Of a stretch of DNA of 64,000 nt, positions 26,152-35,567 are shown piece after piece. This DNA is from an uncultured Lachnospiraceae bacterium (lineage in GTDB: Bacteria > Bacillota > Clostridia > Lachnospirales > Lachnospiraceae): contig CAJTJZ010000006.1 of assembly GCA_910576895.1 (NCBI GenBank), positions 1-64,000 of the forward strand, read 5' to 3'. The notes under the pieces were generated by a model, which worked only from the letters and a program-made list of their open reading frames with translations, was not told the origin of the DNA and searched no databases. Every line of letters starts with the position of its first letter. Position 1 is the first letter of the stretch. A program made the translations under genes and the position numbers.

Positions 26152-27990
26152 ATGAAACAATGGACAATGAAATCGGATAGAGATAGTAATGGCAATCCAA
26201 TTGATTTTGAAGCATTTGGAGAAAAGTTTCATGTAAGCAAAATACTTGCAAGACTTTTAGTAAATAGACACTTAAATACAGTGGATAGGGTAAATAAATA
26301 TTTATTTGGACAGTTAAAACATCTGGAAAATCCATATTTAATGAAAGATATTGAAAAAGCAGCAAAACTTATCAAAGATGCAGGGCAAAAGAAGTTTCCT
26401 ATTAGGATTCTTGGCGATTACGATGTAGATGGAATTATGTCTTGTTATATTTTAAAAGAAGGATTGCGTATTTGTGGATTAGAAGCAGATGTAAGGATTC
26501 CAAATAGGATTTTACATGGTTATGGAATGAATCCTGCACTTGTGGAGGAAGCATATCATGATGGAATCAAACTTCTTTTGACTTGTGATAATGGTATTTC
26601 TGCTGGGCAGGCAATTGAACAGGCAAAAATGCTTGGAATGCAGGTGATTATCACCGATCATCATGAAGTACCTTATGAGCTTTTAGAGGATGGAACAAAA
26701 GAATATAACCTGCCGCCGGCAGATGCCATTGTAAATGTAAAACAGATAGATTGTCCTTATCCATATAAAGGGATTTGTGGTGCTTATACAGCTTTTCGAT
26801 TAATTCAGGTTTTATATGATGCCTGTCTTGGGATAAAAACAGAACAGGGAATTTTAAAAGAACTTCTTCCACTTGTAGGATATGCAGCACTTGCAACTGT
26901 ATGTGATGTTATGGAATTAACGGGAGAAAATCGAATTTTAGTAAAGGAAGGATTAAAGCTGTTACCACAGACAGAAAATCTGGGAATGCAGACTTTGATC
27001 AAAGAATGCGGTTTGGAAGGAAAGACATTAAATTCCTATCATTTTGGTTTTATTTTAGGACCATGTTTAAATTCTGCTGGACGGCTTTACTCAGCGGGAG
27101 ATGCATTATCTTTATTTTTTTCTACAGAAGATACAGAACAAAGGATAGAACAGGCAAAATGGCTTGTTTCTTTAAATCAGCAAAGAAAGCAAATGACAGA
27201 AGATGGAACAAAACAAGCCATTGCTATGATAGAAAAGAAGCAAAAAGAAGGAGAAGAAATAGAGGATGTACTTGTTATTTATTTGCCTTCTTGTCATGAA
27301 AGCATTGCTGGAATTGTTGCTTCTAAAATAAAAGATCGTTTTTTTCGTCCTACGATTATTTTAACCGATCCTGCCAAAGGAAGCCCTTTGGAAAATACAG
27401 GAATTGTAAAAGGATCAGCACGTTCCATTCGGGCATATTCTATGTATGATAAATTATCAGAATGCAAAAACTATCTTTTGAAATTTGGTGGGCATCCCCT
27501 CGCAGCAGGGCTTTCTTTAGAAAAAGAGAAGATAGATGCTTTTCGTAAAGCACTAAATCAAAATTCTGGACTTACAAAAAAAGATTTTATAGAGAAAATT
27601 AGTGCTGATATGATACTTCCCTTTTCGGAATTAAGTAGTTCTATGGTAGAAGAACTAGAACTTTTACAGCCATTTGGAAATGGAAATGATGATCCTATTT
27701 TTGGATTAATGGATGTACAAATTTTATCCGCAAGATATATGGGAGCAAAAAATCAATATTTAAAACTTATAGTAACAGATTCTTCTAAAAGACAGTTGGA
27801 AGCCCCAATTTTCCATGATGTTGATGTTTTTATAGAAGGTCTTTGTGAAAAATATGGAAATGATGCTTTGGAAAATTTATTAGCACATAGACAAAAGGAT
27901 TATCGAATCAATCTTCTTTATTGCCCAGAGATTAATGAATTTAATCATCAGAAAACAATTCAGATTCGGATAAGGGATATACAATTTTAA
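26152..27990 (+). CDS. recJ: Single-stranded-DNA-specific exonuclease RecJ
   Basis: RecJ is a 5'-3' exonuclease for single-stranded DNA in recombination and repair. The 612-residue protein has the DHH phosphoesterase motifs: LGDYDVDGIMSCYIL, LTCDNGISA, VIITDHHEVP, and the DHHA1-type KFGGHPLAAGLSLE, followed by the C-terminal OB-like part. The ATG at 26152 has no Shine-Dalgarno sequence, because the repeat-bounded element lies directly upstream; CTGACTTTTT is all that separates them. Another ATG lies at 26167, also without a site. Confidence 0.93.
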   Translation: MKQWTMKSDRDSNGNPIDFEAFGEKFHVSKILARLLVNRHLNTVDRVNKYLFGQLKHLENPYLMKDIEKAAKLIKDAGQKKFPIRILGDYDVDGIMSCYILKEGLRICGLEADVRIPNRILHGYGMNPALVEEAYHDGIKLLLTCDNGISAGQAIEQAKMLGMQVIITDHHEVPYELLEDGTKEYNLPPADAIVNVKQIDCPYPYKGICGAYTAFRLIQVLYDACLGIKTEQGILKELLPLVGYAALATVCDVMELTGENRILVKEGLKLLPQTENLGMQTLIKECGLEGKTLNSYHFGFILGPCLNSAGRLYSAGDALSLFFSTEDTEQRIEQAKWLVSLNQQRKQMTEDGTKQAIAMIEKKQKEGEEIEDVLVIYLPSCHESIAGIVASKIKDRFFRPTIILTDPAKGSPLENTGIVKGSARSIRAYSMYDKLSECKNYLLKFGGHPLAAGLSLEKEKIDAFRKALNQNSGLTKKDFIEKISADMILPFSELSSSMVEELELLQPFGNGNDDPIFGLMDVQILSARYMGAKNQYLKLIVTDSSKRQLEAPIFHDVDVFIEGLCEKYGNDALENLLAHRQKDYRINLLYCPEINEFNHQKTIQIRIRDIQF

Positions 27991-28037
27991 AGTATTTTTC
28001 ATATTTTTTAATAGAAATAGGAGTAGATAAGTAAGTT

Positions 28038-29420
28038 ATGGAAAAGAAAGTAAAAGAACGATTGGAAAATATTAGTAATCAGATTTTTATTTCTTCAAGA
28101 AATGAAATTTATCTTTCTATGCGTTTTTTAGAACCCGCACTTTTTCGTTTTTCTTATGAATTATCTTTATCTACACAAATGTTAGGCACAAATGGGGAGC
28201 AGATTTTTTATAATCCAAAATATTTATTAGAATTATATGAGGAAAGCTCGGGAATTGTTAATAGAGCTTATCTTCATATGTTATTGCATTGTCTATTTCA
28301 ACATTTATTTAAAGAGGAAAAGGAGAATCATCAAGACTATAATTATAATTATACTCTTTGGGATTTATCCTGTGATATTGCAATAGAATCTATCCTAGAT
28401 TCTTTTGAAGGAATTTCTTGTATATTATCAAAAGTATCTGAATATCGGGAAAATATTTATAAAAAATTAAAAAATAAGCTTTCTGTATTAACAGCAGAGG
28501 GCATTTATTTGGAATTAAAAGAAATGGATGTAACACAAAAGGAATGGGAACAGTTAAGAAAAGAATTTCAAGTAGATGATCATTGCTTTTGGGAAAAACA
28601 AAAAGAAGATAGAGAAAAGAAGCAGCAGAAAAAAGATAATAAGCAAAGAGATCAAACCATGACGGCATGGCAGGAAATAGCAAAGAAAGCACAAACGGCA
28701 ATGGAAACGATTTATCAGCAGATAGGAGATCGTTCTGGCAGTCTAAAAACGATGTTAAAAATACAAACAAGGCGTAGAGATAATTATAAGCAGTTTTTGC
28801 GGCAGTTTGCTGTGATAAAAGAGGAAATGAAATTAGATTTGGATTCTTTTGATTATATTCCTTATACCTTTGGGCTTTCAGGTTATGGAAAAAAGAAAGA
28901 AACACAGATTCCATTAATAGAACCACTAGAATATAAGGAACGTTATGGAATTGATGAATTTGCGATTGCAGTCGATACATCAGGTTCTATTTCTAAAGAA
29001 CAGATAGAGGAATTTTTTATAGAAACTATGCAGATTCTTCAATCAGAAGAAACTTTTTTCCGAAAAGTTACCATTTATATTTTACAGTGTGATGCAAAGC
29101 TGCAAAAAAAAATGATCATAAAATCAAGAGAAGATTTGCAATCTTTTATGGATACAATAGAAATATCGGGTTTTGGGGGAACGGATTTTCGCCCTGTTTT
29201 TTCTTATTTGGAGAAATTATTGGAACAAGGAATCCTTACAAAACTGCGAGGGCTTTTATATTTTACCGATGGATTTGGAATTTATCCAGAAAGAATGCCA
29301 AGTTTTGAAACAGTTTTTATTCTTCCAGCAGATACACAAAAAGAGCCACAAGTACCCGTATGGGCAACAAAGCTTTTTGTAGACTTTCCTAGAAATTTAA
29401 CGAAAGGATGTTATATATGA
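28038..29420 (+). CDS. VWA-like metallopeptidase-type protein (DUF2201 group)
   Basis: The 460-residue protein has an N-terminal domain with HMLLHCLFQH, an HxxxH pattern like a zinc-peptidase helix, and a C-terminal von Willebrand A-like domain with the MIDAS start AVDTSGSISKE and a GGTDFRPVF loop. Between them is a charged linker (KKQQKKDNKQRDQ). Such proteins are coded beside a MoxR-type ATPase, as here: the last 13 nt overlap the next gene. The pair is thought to act as chaperone and metal-binding adaptor in enzyme maturation; the target is unknown. Confidence 0.82.
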   Translation: MEKKVKERLENISNQIFISSRNEIYLSMRFLEPALFRFSYELSLSTQMLGTNGEQIFYNPKYLLELYEESSGIVNRAYLHMLLHCLFQHLFKEEKENHQDYNYNYTLWDLSCDIAIESILDSFEGISCILSKVSEYRENIYKKLKNKLSVLTAEGIYLELKEMDVTQKEWEQLRKEFQVDDHCFWEKQKEDREKKQQKKDNKQRDQTMTAWQEIAKKAQTAMETIYQQIGDRSGSLKTMLKIQTRRRDNYKQFLRQFAVIKEEMKLDLDSFDYIPYTFGLSGYGKKKETQIPLIEPLEYKERYGIDEFAIAVDTSGSISKEQIEEFFIETMQILQSEETFFRKVTIYILQCDAKLQKKMIIKSREDLQSFMDTIEISGFGGTDFRPVFSYLEKLLEQGILTKLRGLLYFTDGFGIYPERMPSFETVFILPADTQKEPQVPVWATKLFVDFPRNLTKGCYI

Positions 29421-30979
29421 ATATTAAACAAGCAAAAGAAGAAATAAAAAATACATTTCTTGCCTATACAAGAAAAAGAACATCAGGAGAATTTTGCATT
29501 CCTTTGGCTGCACAGCGTCCCATTTTATTAATAGGACCACCGGGGATTGGAAAAACGGCAATTGTAGCACAGGTAGCACAAGAATTAAAAACAGGATTTC
29601 TTTCTTATACTATGACACATCATACACGTCAAAGTGCCATTGGACTTCCTTTGATTAAAGAAAAGAAGTTTGGAGAAAAACAATATGCAATAACAGAATA
29701 TACAATGAGCGAAATTATTGGTGCTGTTTATGAACAAATGGAACAAACAGGCTGTAAGGAAGGTATTTTATTTTTAGATGAAATTAATTGTGTTTCTGAG
29801 ACATTAGCACCAACGATGCTTCAATTCCTGCAATATAAAATGTTTGGTACACATCATCTTCCAGAAGGATGGCTGATTGTTACCGCTTCCAATCCGCCAA
29901 TGTATAATAAATCCGTTCGTGAGTTTGATCTTGTAACACTGGATCGTATCAAAAGAATTGATATTACAGAAGATTATGATGTTTGGAAAGAGTATGCCAT
30001 TTCTCGTATTCATAGTGTTATTTTATCGTATCTTGATTTAAAAAAAGATGCTTTTTATAAAATAGAACGAAACATGACAGGAATGGTTTTTGTAACAGCA
30101 AGAGGCTGGGAAGATTTATCGATTGTATTATCTGTTTATGAAGAAATGGGAATTGAGATTACAAAAGAATTTTTAACAGAATACATTCAATTTCCAGAAC
30201 TGGCAGCAGATTTTAAAAATTATTATGATTTATATAAAAAATACAGGGATTATTATCATATTGAAGAAATTGTAATGGGACATTTTGAGAAAGAACAAGT
30301 AGAACGATTAAGAAATGCACCATTTGATGAAGCTGTTTGTGTTATTCATTTATTTCTTTCCAAACTTCAAGAAGGGTTTTCTCAGGCTTTCTTAGAGGAT
30401 GGTATTACAAAGGAACTGCATAAATTATTGCAGGCTTGGAAAATAAAAGCATTACAGGCAAGAAATGGTATCGAAGCATTACAGGATTTAAAAGAGGTTT
30501 TTTCTATTTTAGAAACTCGGTGGAAACAAGGAAAAGAAAATCGTATTTTTTCTGGTTTTCAAGATTCTAAAGAGGAAGAAATTCTTTCTTTTGCAAGACA
30601 AATTTGTATGACCTATCAGGATATTCTTTCAAAGGAAGCGAATTTATCAAAAATAACAGGAGAAGAAAGCTTTGAAATAATAAAAGAGAACTTTTCCTTG
30701 CAGATAGAAAAACGAAAAAAGATCGTATCTCTTGTAAAAGCACAATTAGATGCTTCATTTGATTTTTTAGAAGAAGCCTTTCATAGCAGTCAAGAAATGG
30801 TGATTTTTATTACAGAACTTTCCAGTAGAAAAGAAGCAGTTTGGTTTATTATGGAAAATGGATGTGATAAATTTTATCAATATAATGAAGATTTATTATT
30901 TTATGAAAAAGAAAAAGCACTTCGGACAGAAATTTCAAAATTAGGAGAAGAATTAACACTTGACTTTTTAGAGAACTGA
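29408..30979 (+). CDS. MoxR-type AAA+ ATPase
   Basis: The AAA+ core fills the first 250 residues of 523: Walker A GPPGIGKTAI, Walker B ILFLDEINC, sensor region TASNPPMYNKSVREFD, then LDRIKRIDI. The remaining half is helical and charged with no domain I know. The start overlaps the VWA-like gene by 13 nt and the ribosome site (GAAAGGATG) lies inside it. This is the usual MoxR-VWA partnership, though the large C-terminal extension is less common. Confidence 0.85.
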   Translation: MLYMNIKQAKEEIKNTFLAYTRKRTSGEFCIPLAAQRPILLIGPPGIGKTAIVAQVAQELKTGFLSYTMTHHTRQSAIGLPLIKEKKFGEKQYAITEYTMSEIIGAVYEQMEQTGCKEGILFLDEINCVSETLAPTMLQFLQYKMFGTHHLPEGWLIVTASNPPMYNKSVREFDLVTLDRIKRIDITEDYDVWKEYAISRIHSVILSYLDLKKDAFYKIERNMTGMVFVTARGWEDLSIVLSVYEEMGIEITKEFLTEYIQFPELAADFKNYYDLYKKYRDYYHIEEIVMGHFEKEQVERLRNAPFDEAVCVIHLFLSKLQEGFSQAFLEDGITKELHKLLQAWKIKALQARNGIEALQDLKEVFSILETRWKQGKENRIFSGFQDSKEEEILSFARQICMTYQDILSKEANLSKITGEESFEIIKENFSLQIEKRKKIVSLVKAQLDASFDFLEEAFHSSQEMVIFITELSSRKEAVWFIMENGCDKFYQYNEDLLFYEKEKALRTEISKLGEELTLDFLEN

Positions 30980-31056
30980 ATTTAAAATTTTTTAAGTAGT
31001 TAATTTTTTGATCCCTAGTGTAATAAAAGGAATATCAATAGAAAGAAGGACAGGTT

Positions 31057-32475
31057 ATGTATAATGTAAAATCAATGAAAGCAGAGGAATTTATCAGTCA
31101 TGAGGAAATTTTGGAAACAATGAAGTTTGCTGAGGAAAATAAAAATAATAAAGAATTGATTGATTCTATTATTGAAAGGGCACATGACTGTAAAGGATTA
31201 AGTCATAGAGAAGCACTTCTTTTGCTTGACTGTGATTTAGAGGAAGAAAATAAAAAAATATTTGAACTGGCAATGGAGATAAAACAGAAATTTTATGGTA
31301 ATCGTATTGTTATGTTTGCACCGCTTTATCTTTCTAATTATTGTATTAACGGTTGTACTTATTGTCCTTATCATTATAAAAATAAGCATATTAGTAGAAA
31401 AAAGCTGACACAGGAGGATATTGTAAAAGAAGTTACTGCTTTACAGGATATGGGACATAAAAGGCTTGCATTAGAGGCAGGAGAAGATCCTGTCAATAAT
31501 CCGATAGAATATATCTTAGAATGTATTCAAACGATTTATGATATTAAACATAAAAATGGTGCTATCCGTCGTGTAAATGTAAATATTGCGGCTACTACAA
31601 TAGAAAATTATAGAAAGTTAAAAGAGGCAGGAATTGGGACTTATATTCTTTTTCAGGAGACTTATCATAAAGAACATTATGAGGAACTGCATCCAACAGG
31701 ACCAAAGCATAATTGGGCATACCATACAGAAGCTATGGATCGTGCTATGCAGGGTGGTATTGATGATGTAGGACTTGGTGTTTTATTTGGATTAAATTTA
31801 TATCGTTATGATTTTACAGGTATTTTAATGCACGCAGAGCATTTAGAAGCAGCATTAGGAGTTGGACCACATACGATTAGTGTTCCAAGACTTCGCAGTG
31901 CAGATGATATTAATCCAGATGATTTTAGCAATGGTATTGATGATGATACTTTTGAAAAAATTGTGGCAGTATTGCGTGTTGCTGTTCCATATACAGGAAT
32001 TATTATTTCTACAAGGGAATCGAAAACTTGCAGGGAACGTGCTTTGCGTGTTGGTGTTTCTCAAATTAGTGGCGGTTCTAGTACAAGTGTTGGCGGATAT
32101 GCCGAGAAAGAAGCAAAGGAAGATAATTCTGCACAATTTGATGTAAGTGATAATCGTACTTTAGATGAAATTATGTTATGGCTTTTAGATCTTGGTTATA
32201 TTCCAAGTTTCTGTACTGCTTGCTATCGAGAGGGAAGAACAGGAGATCGGTTTATGCAGCTTGTAAAAGCAGGGCAAATATCAAATTGTTGCCATCCAAA
32301 CGCTTTGATGACATTAAAAGAATATTTAGAAGATTATGCATCAGAAGATACCAAGGAAAAAGGAGAAGAAGTAATAAAAAAAGAAATAGAAAATATTACA
32401 AATCCAAAAGTAAAAGAATTATGTAAAGAACGTTTGGAGAAAATTGCAAAGGGAGAGCGTGATTTTCGTTTTTAA
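31057..32475 (+). CDS. hydG: [FeFe]-hydrogenase H-cluster radical SAM maturase HydG
   Basis: HydG cleaves tyrosine to give the CO and cyanide ligands of the hydrogenase H-cluster. The 472-residue length is right. Cys96, Cys100 and Cys103 (YCINGCTYCPYH) bind the radical-SAM cluster, and the C-terminal CTACYREGRTGDRFM with the later NCCHPN segment holds the second-cluster ligands. HydE, HydF and the hydrogenase are not in the window. AGAAGGA precedes the ATG. An insertion sequence begins 9 nt after the stop codon and cuts the gene off from the rrf2 gene. Confidence 0.95.
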   Translation: MYNVKSMKAEEFISHEEILETMKFAEENKNNKELIDSIIERAHDCKGLSHREALLLLDCDLEEENKKIFELAMEIKQKFYGNRIVMFAPLYLSNYCINGCTYCPYHYKNKHISRKKLTQEDIVKEVTALQDMGHKRLALEAGEDPVNNPIEYILECIQTIYDIKHKNGAIRRVNVNIAATTIENYRKLKEAGIGTYILFQETYHKEHYEELHPTGPKHNWAYHTEAMDRAMQGGIDDVGLGVLFGLNLYRYDFTGILMHAEHLEAALGVGPHTISVPRLRSADDINPDDFSNGIDDDTFEKIVAVLRVAVPYTGIIISTRESKTCRERALRVGVSQISGGSSTSVGGYAEKEAKEDNSAQFDVSDNRTLDEIMLWLLDLGYIPSFCTACYREGRTGDRFMQLVKAGQISNCCHPNALMTLKEYLEDYASEDTKEKGEEVIKKEIENITNPKVKELCKERLEKIAKGERDFRF

Positions 32476-32478
32476 TGG

Positions 32479-32484
32479 TAAGAT
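32479..32484 (+). repeat. Left target-site duplication TAAGAT
   Basis: TAAGAT occurs directly outside the left inverted repeat, three nt after the hydG stop codon. It matches the right copy. Confidence 0.8.
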
Positions 32485-34418
32485 GAGTACTCTCGGAAAG
32501 TAGCTGAAAAAAGAGGAGAAAAGGATAGTATACAAGGGAGTATAAAAAAGTGGAAGAAAAAAAGGATAGAGTTGAGTTGTTTTGAAATAATCCTTAGAAA
32601 AAAAGACAACACAAGGAAGTCTGTTAAAAAAGTGTTTTTTTAACAAACTCAACCATAGTATTATGAGATAAGTTTTTAAGGAAAACAGTAAAAAATTACG
32701 CAGCAGAAAGAGGTGTCACTTTGTACCTTGCATCCAAATGGATACAGATTCCTATTAACATAGTAAAGAAGGAGAAATGGTCTCTGCCTCGTATTTTTAA
32801 ATGTTGTAAACAGTAGTCATTAAGAATACGGTTATTCATCCGTTCACAGGCAGTCCGTTCGCTGTAGAGTTTCTTGTATTGTTCAGAATCTCTTGGAATG
32901 CGGGGATGAAATCGCAGGTCAGCATGGTTTTTTATGTAGACAGTACGTCCATAGTTTCCAGGAGAGCATTCCTGTGCGTGAGGGCAGGAAGCAATTCTTC
33001 CACATTTGAGAGGACAGCGATATTTGTGTGCATCTTTGACCGGATCGTTTCCCCAGGGACACATCTTGTGTCCTGCTTTGCAAAGGGGATGTCCTGTGTT
33101 ATCAAAAGTAATATCTTTGGGAGCATGTTCCGAAGAGACTGCCCTGGCGTTGATGTCAATCAGAGCGTTGATATCCCAATGTTCCAGTAATTCATAGGTA
33201 GGAAGATTGTCGTGGGCAGAGTCGAGGCAAAGATTGTTTGGAGTGAGTCCGGCACCATGCCGCCCAAAGTCGTCGATAGCATAAAGAAAGTTTTTACTGT
33301 CATGACGGTTGGCATCGGTAAATTTTATAAGGAGTGGGAGTTCGATTTTTAAGCTTCCATTGCGATAACATAATAGATATAAAGTGTGTCCAAAAAACCA
33401 AGTGTTGTTATCACTGTCCCAACCCCAGTGGGCATCGGGGTCAGAATAATGGCGATGACAACTTTTTCGGAAAGGGCAGGAAGGAACACAAGTGGCAAGG
33501 TGTTTCCCATAAGGGGAGGCATGGGAGACTACAGAAGTGCCATCCCCAGACAGCGTAAGATTTTTGGTATCAATGAGTCCAAAGGATACGGAAGGAAGAA
33601 CAGCAAGTAGAGTAAAGATAGTTTGCAATGCAGTTTCTGGATGTTCAGAGGTAGGACGACCAGAAAGGATATCTTTTACAATATCTTTACAGGTAATGGC
33701 GGTATCGTTATCCTGCAATTTGCGATCCATACCAATCACTTTTTCTGGCTTTGTTGTGTTCTTGCCAGCAGGAAGAAGAAAATGGCGGGAATAACGATTT
33801 CTGGAAGTCAGCCAGAAACGGTTCATAAAATCATAATAAGAACCAAGAGGAGGCAGTTCCTCTTTACAGGTACAACCAGTCAAAACGATAAGAGAAACCG
33901 AGTTAGGGAGGGTTTCTCTGACCCATGTAGTCAGACTGGTTTTTGCAGAAGTTTTATTAAAAAGCAGGACAAACAGGATCATAGAACGCAAAATCTGAGC
34001 CTGGTTTTTCGCAGGGCGACCAAAAGCAGAGTAAAAGGAAGAAAGATAGTCTGTAATCGTATCAAGATTTAAGCTGAGAAGTTTTTGATGCTCTTTCTGA
34101 TAAGTATCAAAAGCATACTTTGTGTAGTTGCGAGAAAGTTTGCGTCCAACAGTAGTAACTAAGGTTCGATACTCGTCATGGCTTTGCCACAGTTCGGGTT
34201 GGAACATAAAAAAGACCTCCTTTTTTGTGTTTTGAGATGTGAGAGTTTCTTTCACAAAAAAGGGGGCAAATGGAAAGATTTGTCAAGTTGTTTTTGAAAA
34301 AAAGTTCTTTTTTCAGACAAAAAATATAAAAATGTTACAGAAAAATAGAGGTGAAAATGAAATTTTGGAAAGGAGAATATCCAGTAATAGAAAGGGTTTC
34401 GAGTTTCCGAGAGCACAC
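32485..34418. mobile_element. Complete insertion sequence, 1.93 kb, with terminal inverted repeats
   Basis: The ends are GAGTACTCTCGGAAA (32485-32499) and TTTCCGAGAGCACAC (34404-34418), inverted repeats with 13 of 15 positions matching. They are flanked by direct copies of TAAGAT. One transposase gene fills most of the element on the minus strand. Its base composition is richer in G and C than the neighbours, which suggests recent arrival. I cannot name the IS family with certainty. Confidence 0.9.
32696..34207 (-). CDS. DDE transposase
   Basis: The 503-residue protein has the three acidic residues of a DDE transposase: Asp in LSGDGTSVVSHA, Asp in LCLDSAHDN and Glu in SERTACERMNNR. A Cys-rich stretch before the last one (CPLKCGRIASCPHAQEC) probably binds zinc. 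The start at 34207 (MFQPELWQ) follows GGAGG by 10 nt; an in-frame ATG at 34255 has no such site. The frame is open throughout, so the element may be active. It looks IS4/IS5-superfamily-like. Confidence 0.88.
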   Translation of the reverse strand: MFQPELWQSHDEYRTLVTTVGRKLSRNYTKYAFDTYQKEHQKLLSLNLDTITDYLSSFYSAFGRPAKNQAQILRSMILFVLLFNKTSAKTSLTTWVRETLPNSVSLIVLTGCTCKEELPPLGSYYDFMNRFWLTSRNRYSRHFLLPAGKNTTKPEKVIGMDRKLQDNDTAITCKDIVKDILSGRPTSEHPETALQTIFTLLAVLPSVSFGLIDTKNLTLSGDGTSVVSHASPYGKHLATCVPSCPFRKSCHRHYSDPDAHWGWDSDNNTWFFGHTLYLLCYRNGSLKIELPLLIKFTDANRHDSKNFLYAIDDFGRHGAGLTPNNLCLDSAHDNLPTYELLEHWDINALIDINARAVSSEHAPKDITFDNTGHPLCKAGHKMCPWGNDPVKDAHKYRCPLKCGRIASCPHAQECSPGNYGRTVYIKNHADLRFHPRIPRDSEQYKKLYSERTACERMNNRILNDYCLQHLKIRGRDHFSFFTMLIGICIHLDARYKVTPLSAA

Positions 34419-34424
34419 TAAGAT
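34419..34424 (+). repeat. Right target-site duplication TAAGAT
   Basis: TAAGAT occurs directly outside the right inverted repeat, 17 nt before the TGGAG of the rrf2 ribosome site. Confidence 0.8.
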
Positions 34425-34446
34425 ATAAGATAGGTGGAGACATTTT

Positions 34447-34875
34447 ATGCAAATTTCAAGTAGATTTACAATTGCGATTCATGTACTTATATGTATTGAA
34501 ACATTTCAAGATGATTATAAAGTAACAAGTGATTTTTTGGCATCAAGTGTAAATGTAAATCCGGTTGTAATACGAAGATTGTTACAACAATTAAAAAAAG
34601 CTGGAATTGTAAGTGTAATACGGGGAAGTGGAGGAACAAAGATAGAAAAACCTTTAAATGAAATTACATTACTTGATATTTATTATGCAGTAGAGTGTGT
34701 AGAAGAAGGGGAATTGTTTCATTTTCATGAAAATCCAAGCAAACTTTGCCCTGTAGGGAAAAATATTCATTCTATTTTAGATAAAAGGCTTGAAAAAATT
34801 CAAAAAGCAATGGAACAAGAAATGAAATCAGTAACAATACAAGATATTATAAATGATACAAAAAAATTATTGTAA
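34447..34875 (+). CDS. Rrf2 family transcriptional regulator
   Basis: The 142-residue protein starts MQISSRFTIAIHVLICIET, as Rrf2 proteins do, with a winged helix-turn-helix (SDFLASSVNVNPVVIRRLLQQLKKAGIV) and wing GSGGTKI. Only one cysteine (CPVGKN) is present in the region where IscR/NsrR types carry a three-Cys cluster, so it probably lacks a Fe-S cluster. Without the insertion sequence it would lie just behind hydG with ribosome site GGTGGAG. It may control the cupin gene that follows, whose strong promoter lies next to it. Confidence 0.9.
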   Translation: MQISSRFTIAIHVLICIETFQDDYKVTSDFLASSVNVNPVVIRRLLQQLKKAGIVSVIRGSGGTKIEKPLNEITLLDIYYAVECVEEGELFHFHENPSKLCPVGKNIHSILDKRLEKIQKAMEQEMKSVTIQDIINDTKKLL

Positions 34876-34925
34876 ATCCTATAAAAAATAACTTAAAAAA
34901 ATGGATAAAAAATCCGATATAACTA

Positions 34926-34954
34926 TTGACATTACAACCAATTCGTGATATTAT
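34926..34954 (+). promoter_or_regulatory. Strong sigma-A type promoter of the cupin gene
   Basis: A consensus TTGACA (34926-34931) and TATTAT (34949-34954) are 17 nt apart. The promoter lies 50 nt before the cupin start and right after rrf2, so it is a likely target of that regulator. Confidence 0.75.
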
Positions 34955-35003
34955 CATAGATGTATCAATGATGATTACAACAAAAAATATTGGAGGTAAT
35001 GAT

Positions 35004-35354
35004 ATGGCAAATTATAGTAAAGTAAGCGTAGCAAAAGATGCAAGAACAGAACTTCATGACAAACTTTCTTTAACAGGAGCAGAAATTAGTATTAACAATC
35101 TTCCAGCAGGAGCAAGTGTACCTTTTGTTCACGCACATAAAAATAATGAAGAAATTTATACAATTCTTTCTGGAAAAGGGAAAGTTGTGATTGATGGAGA
35201 AACAGTAGAACTTACAGTTGGTGATTGGATTCGTATTTCTCCAGCAGCAAAACGTCAATTTTTTGCAGCAGAAGATGATGGTATTAGTTTTATTTGTATT
35301 CAGGTAAAAGAAAATTCTTTAGAGGGATATACAGGAGATGATGCGATTATGTAA
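35004..35354 (+). CDS. Small cupin-domain protein
   Basis: I chose the ATG at 35004, preceded by TGGAGG; a longer frame from 34926 would use the promoter as coding sequence. The 116-residue protein is a single cupin barrel with VPFVHAHKNNEEIYTILSGKGKVVIDGE (motif 1, metal ligands His, His, Glu) and the PAAKRQFFAAEDDG motif 2 region, where the usual His is not evident. The function is not known; such proteins can bind metals or act as small oxygenases or isomerases. Confidence 0.88.
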   Translation: MANYSKVSVAKDARTELHDKLSLTGAEISINNLPAGASVPFVHAHKNNEEIYTILSGKGKVVIDGETVELTVGDWIRISPAAKRQFFAAEDDGISFICIQVKENSLEGYTGDDAIM

Positions 35355-35378
35355 TAATAATCTGCATAATTTTATTTG

Positions 35379-35413
35379 GCTGTTCAAGGATTACTTGAAC
35401 AGCTATTTTTTTT
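35379..35413 (+). terminator. Rho-independent terminator of the cupin gene
   Basis: GCTGTTCAAG (35379-35388) pairs perfectly with CTTGAACAGC (35394-35403) around a 5-nt loop, followed by TATTTTTTTT. Confidence 0.95.
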
Positions 35414-35567
35414 ATAAAAATTATGGCAAAAAAACGTCATTTTTTTTAAAAAATCTCTTGAAAAATGTCAAAAATATGATATACTTGTTACATAAATATT
35501 ACATATTTTAAATATATATGTAATAAATTTCCAAAAATTTCCTATTAAATTAAGAAAGGATAGCGTG

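Noticed and set aside
32879..34072. Several plus-strand frames across the insertion sequence
   Set aside because: They are antisense to the transposase and have no initiation signals. The minus-strand DDE transposase explains the sequence.
34926..35003. Longer cupin start at 34926
   Set aside because: This would translate through the promoter TTGACA/TATTAT and ignore the TGGAGG directly before the ATG at 35004.
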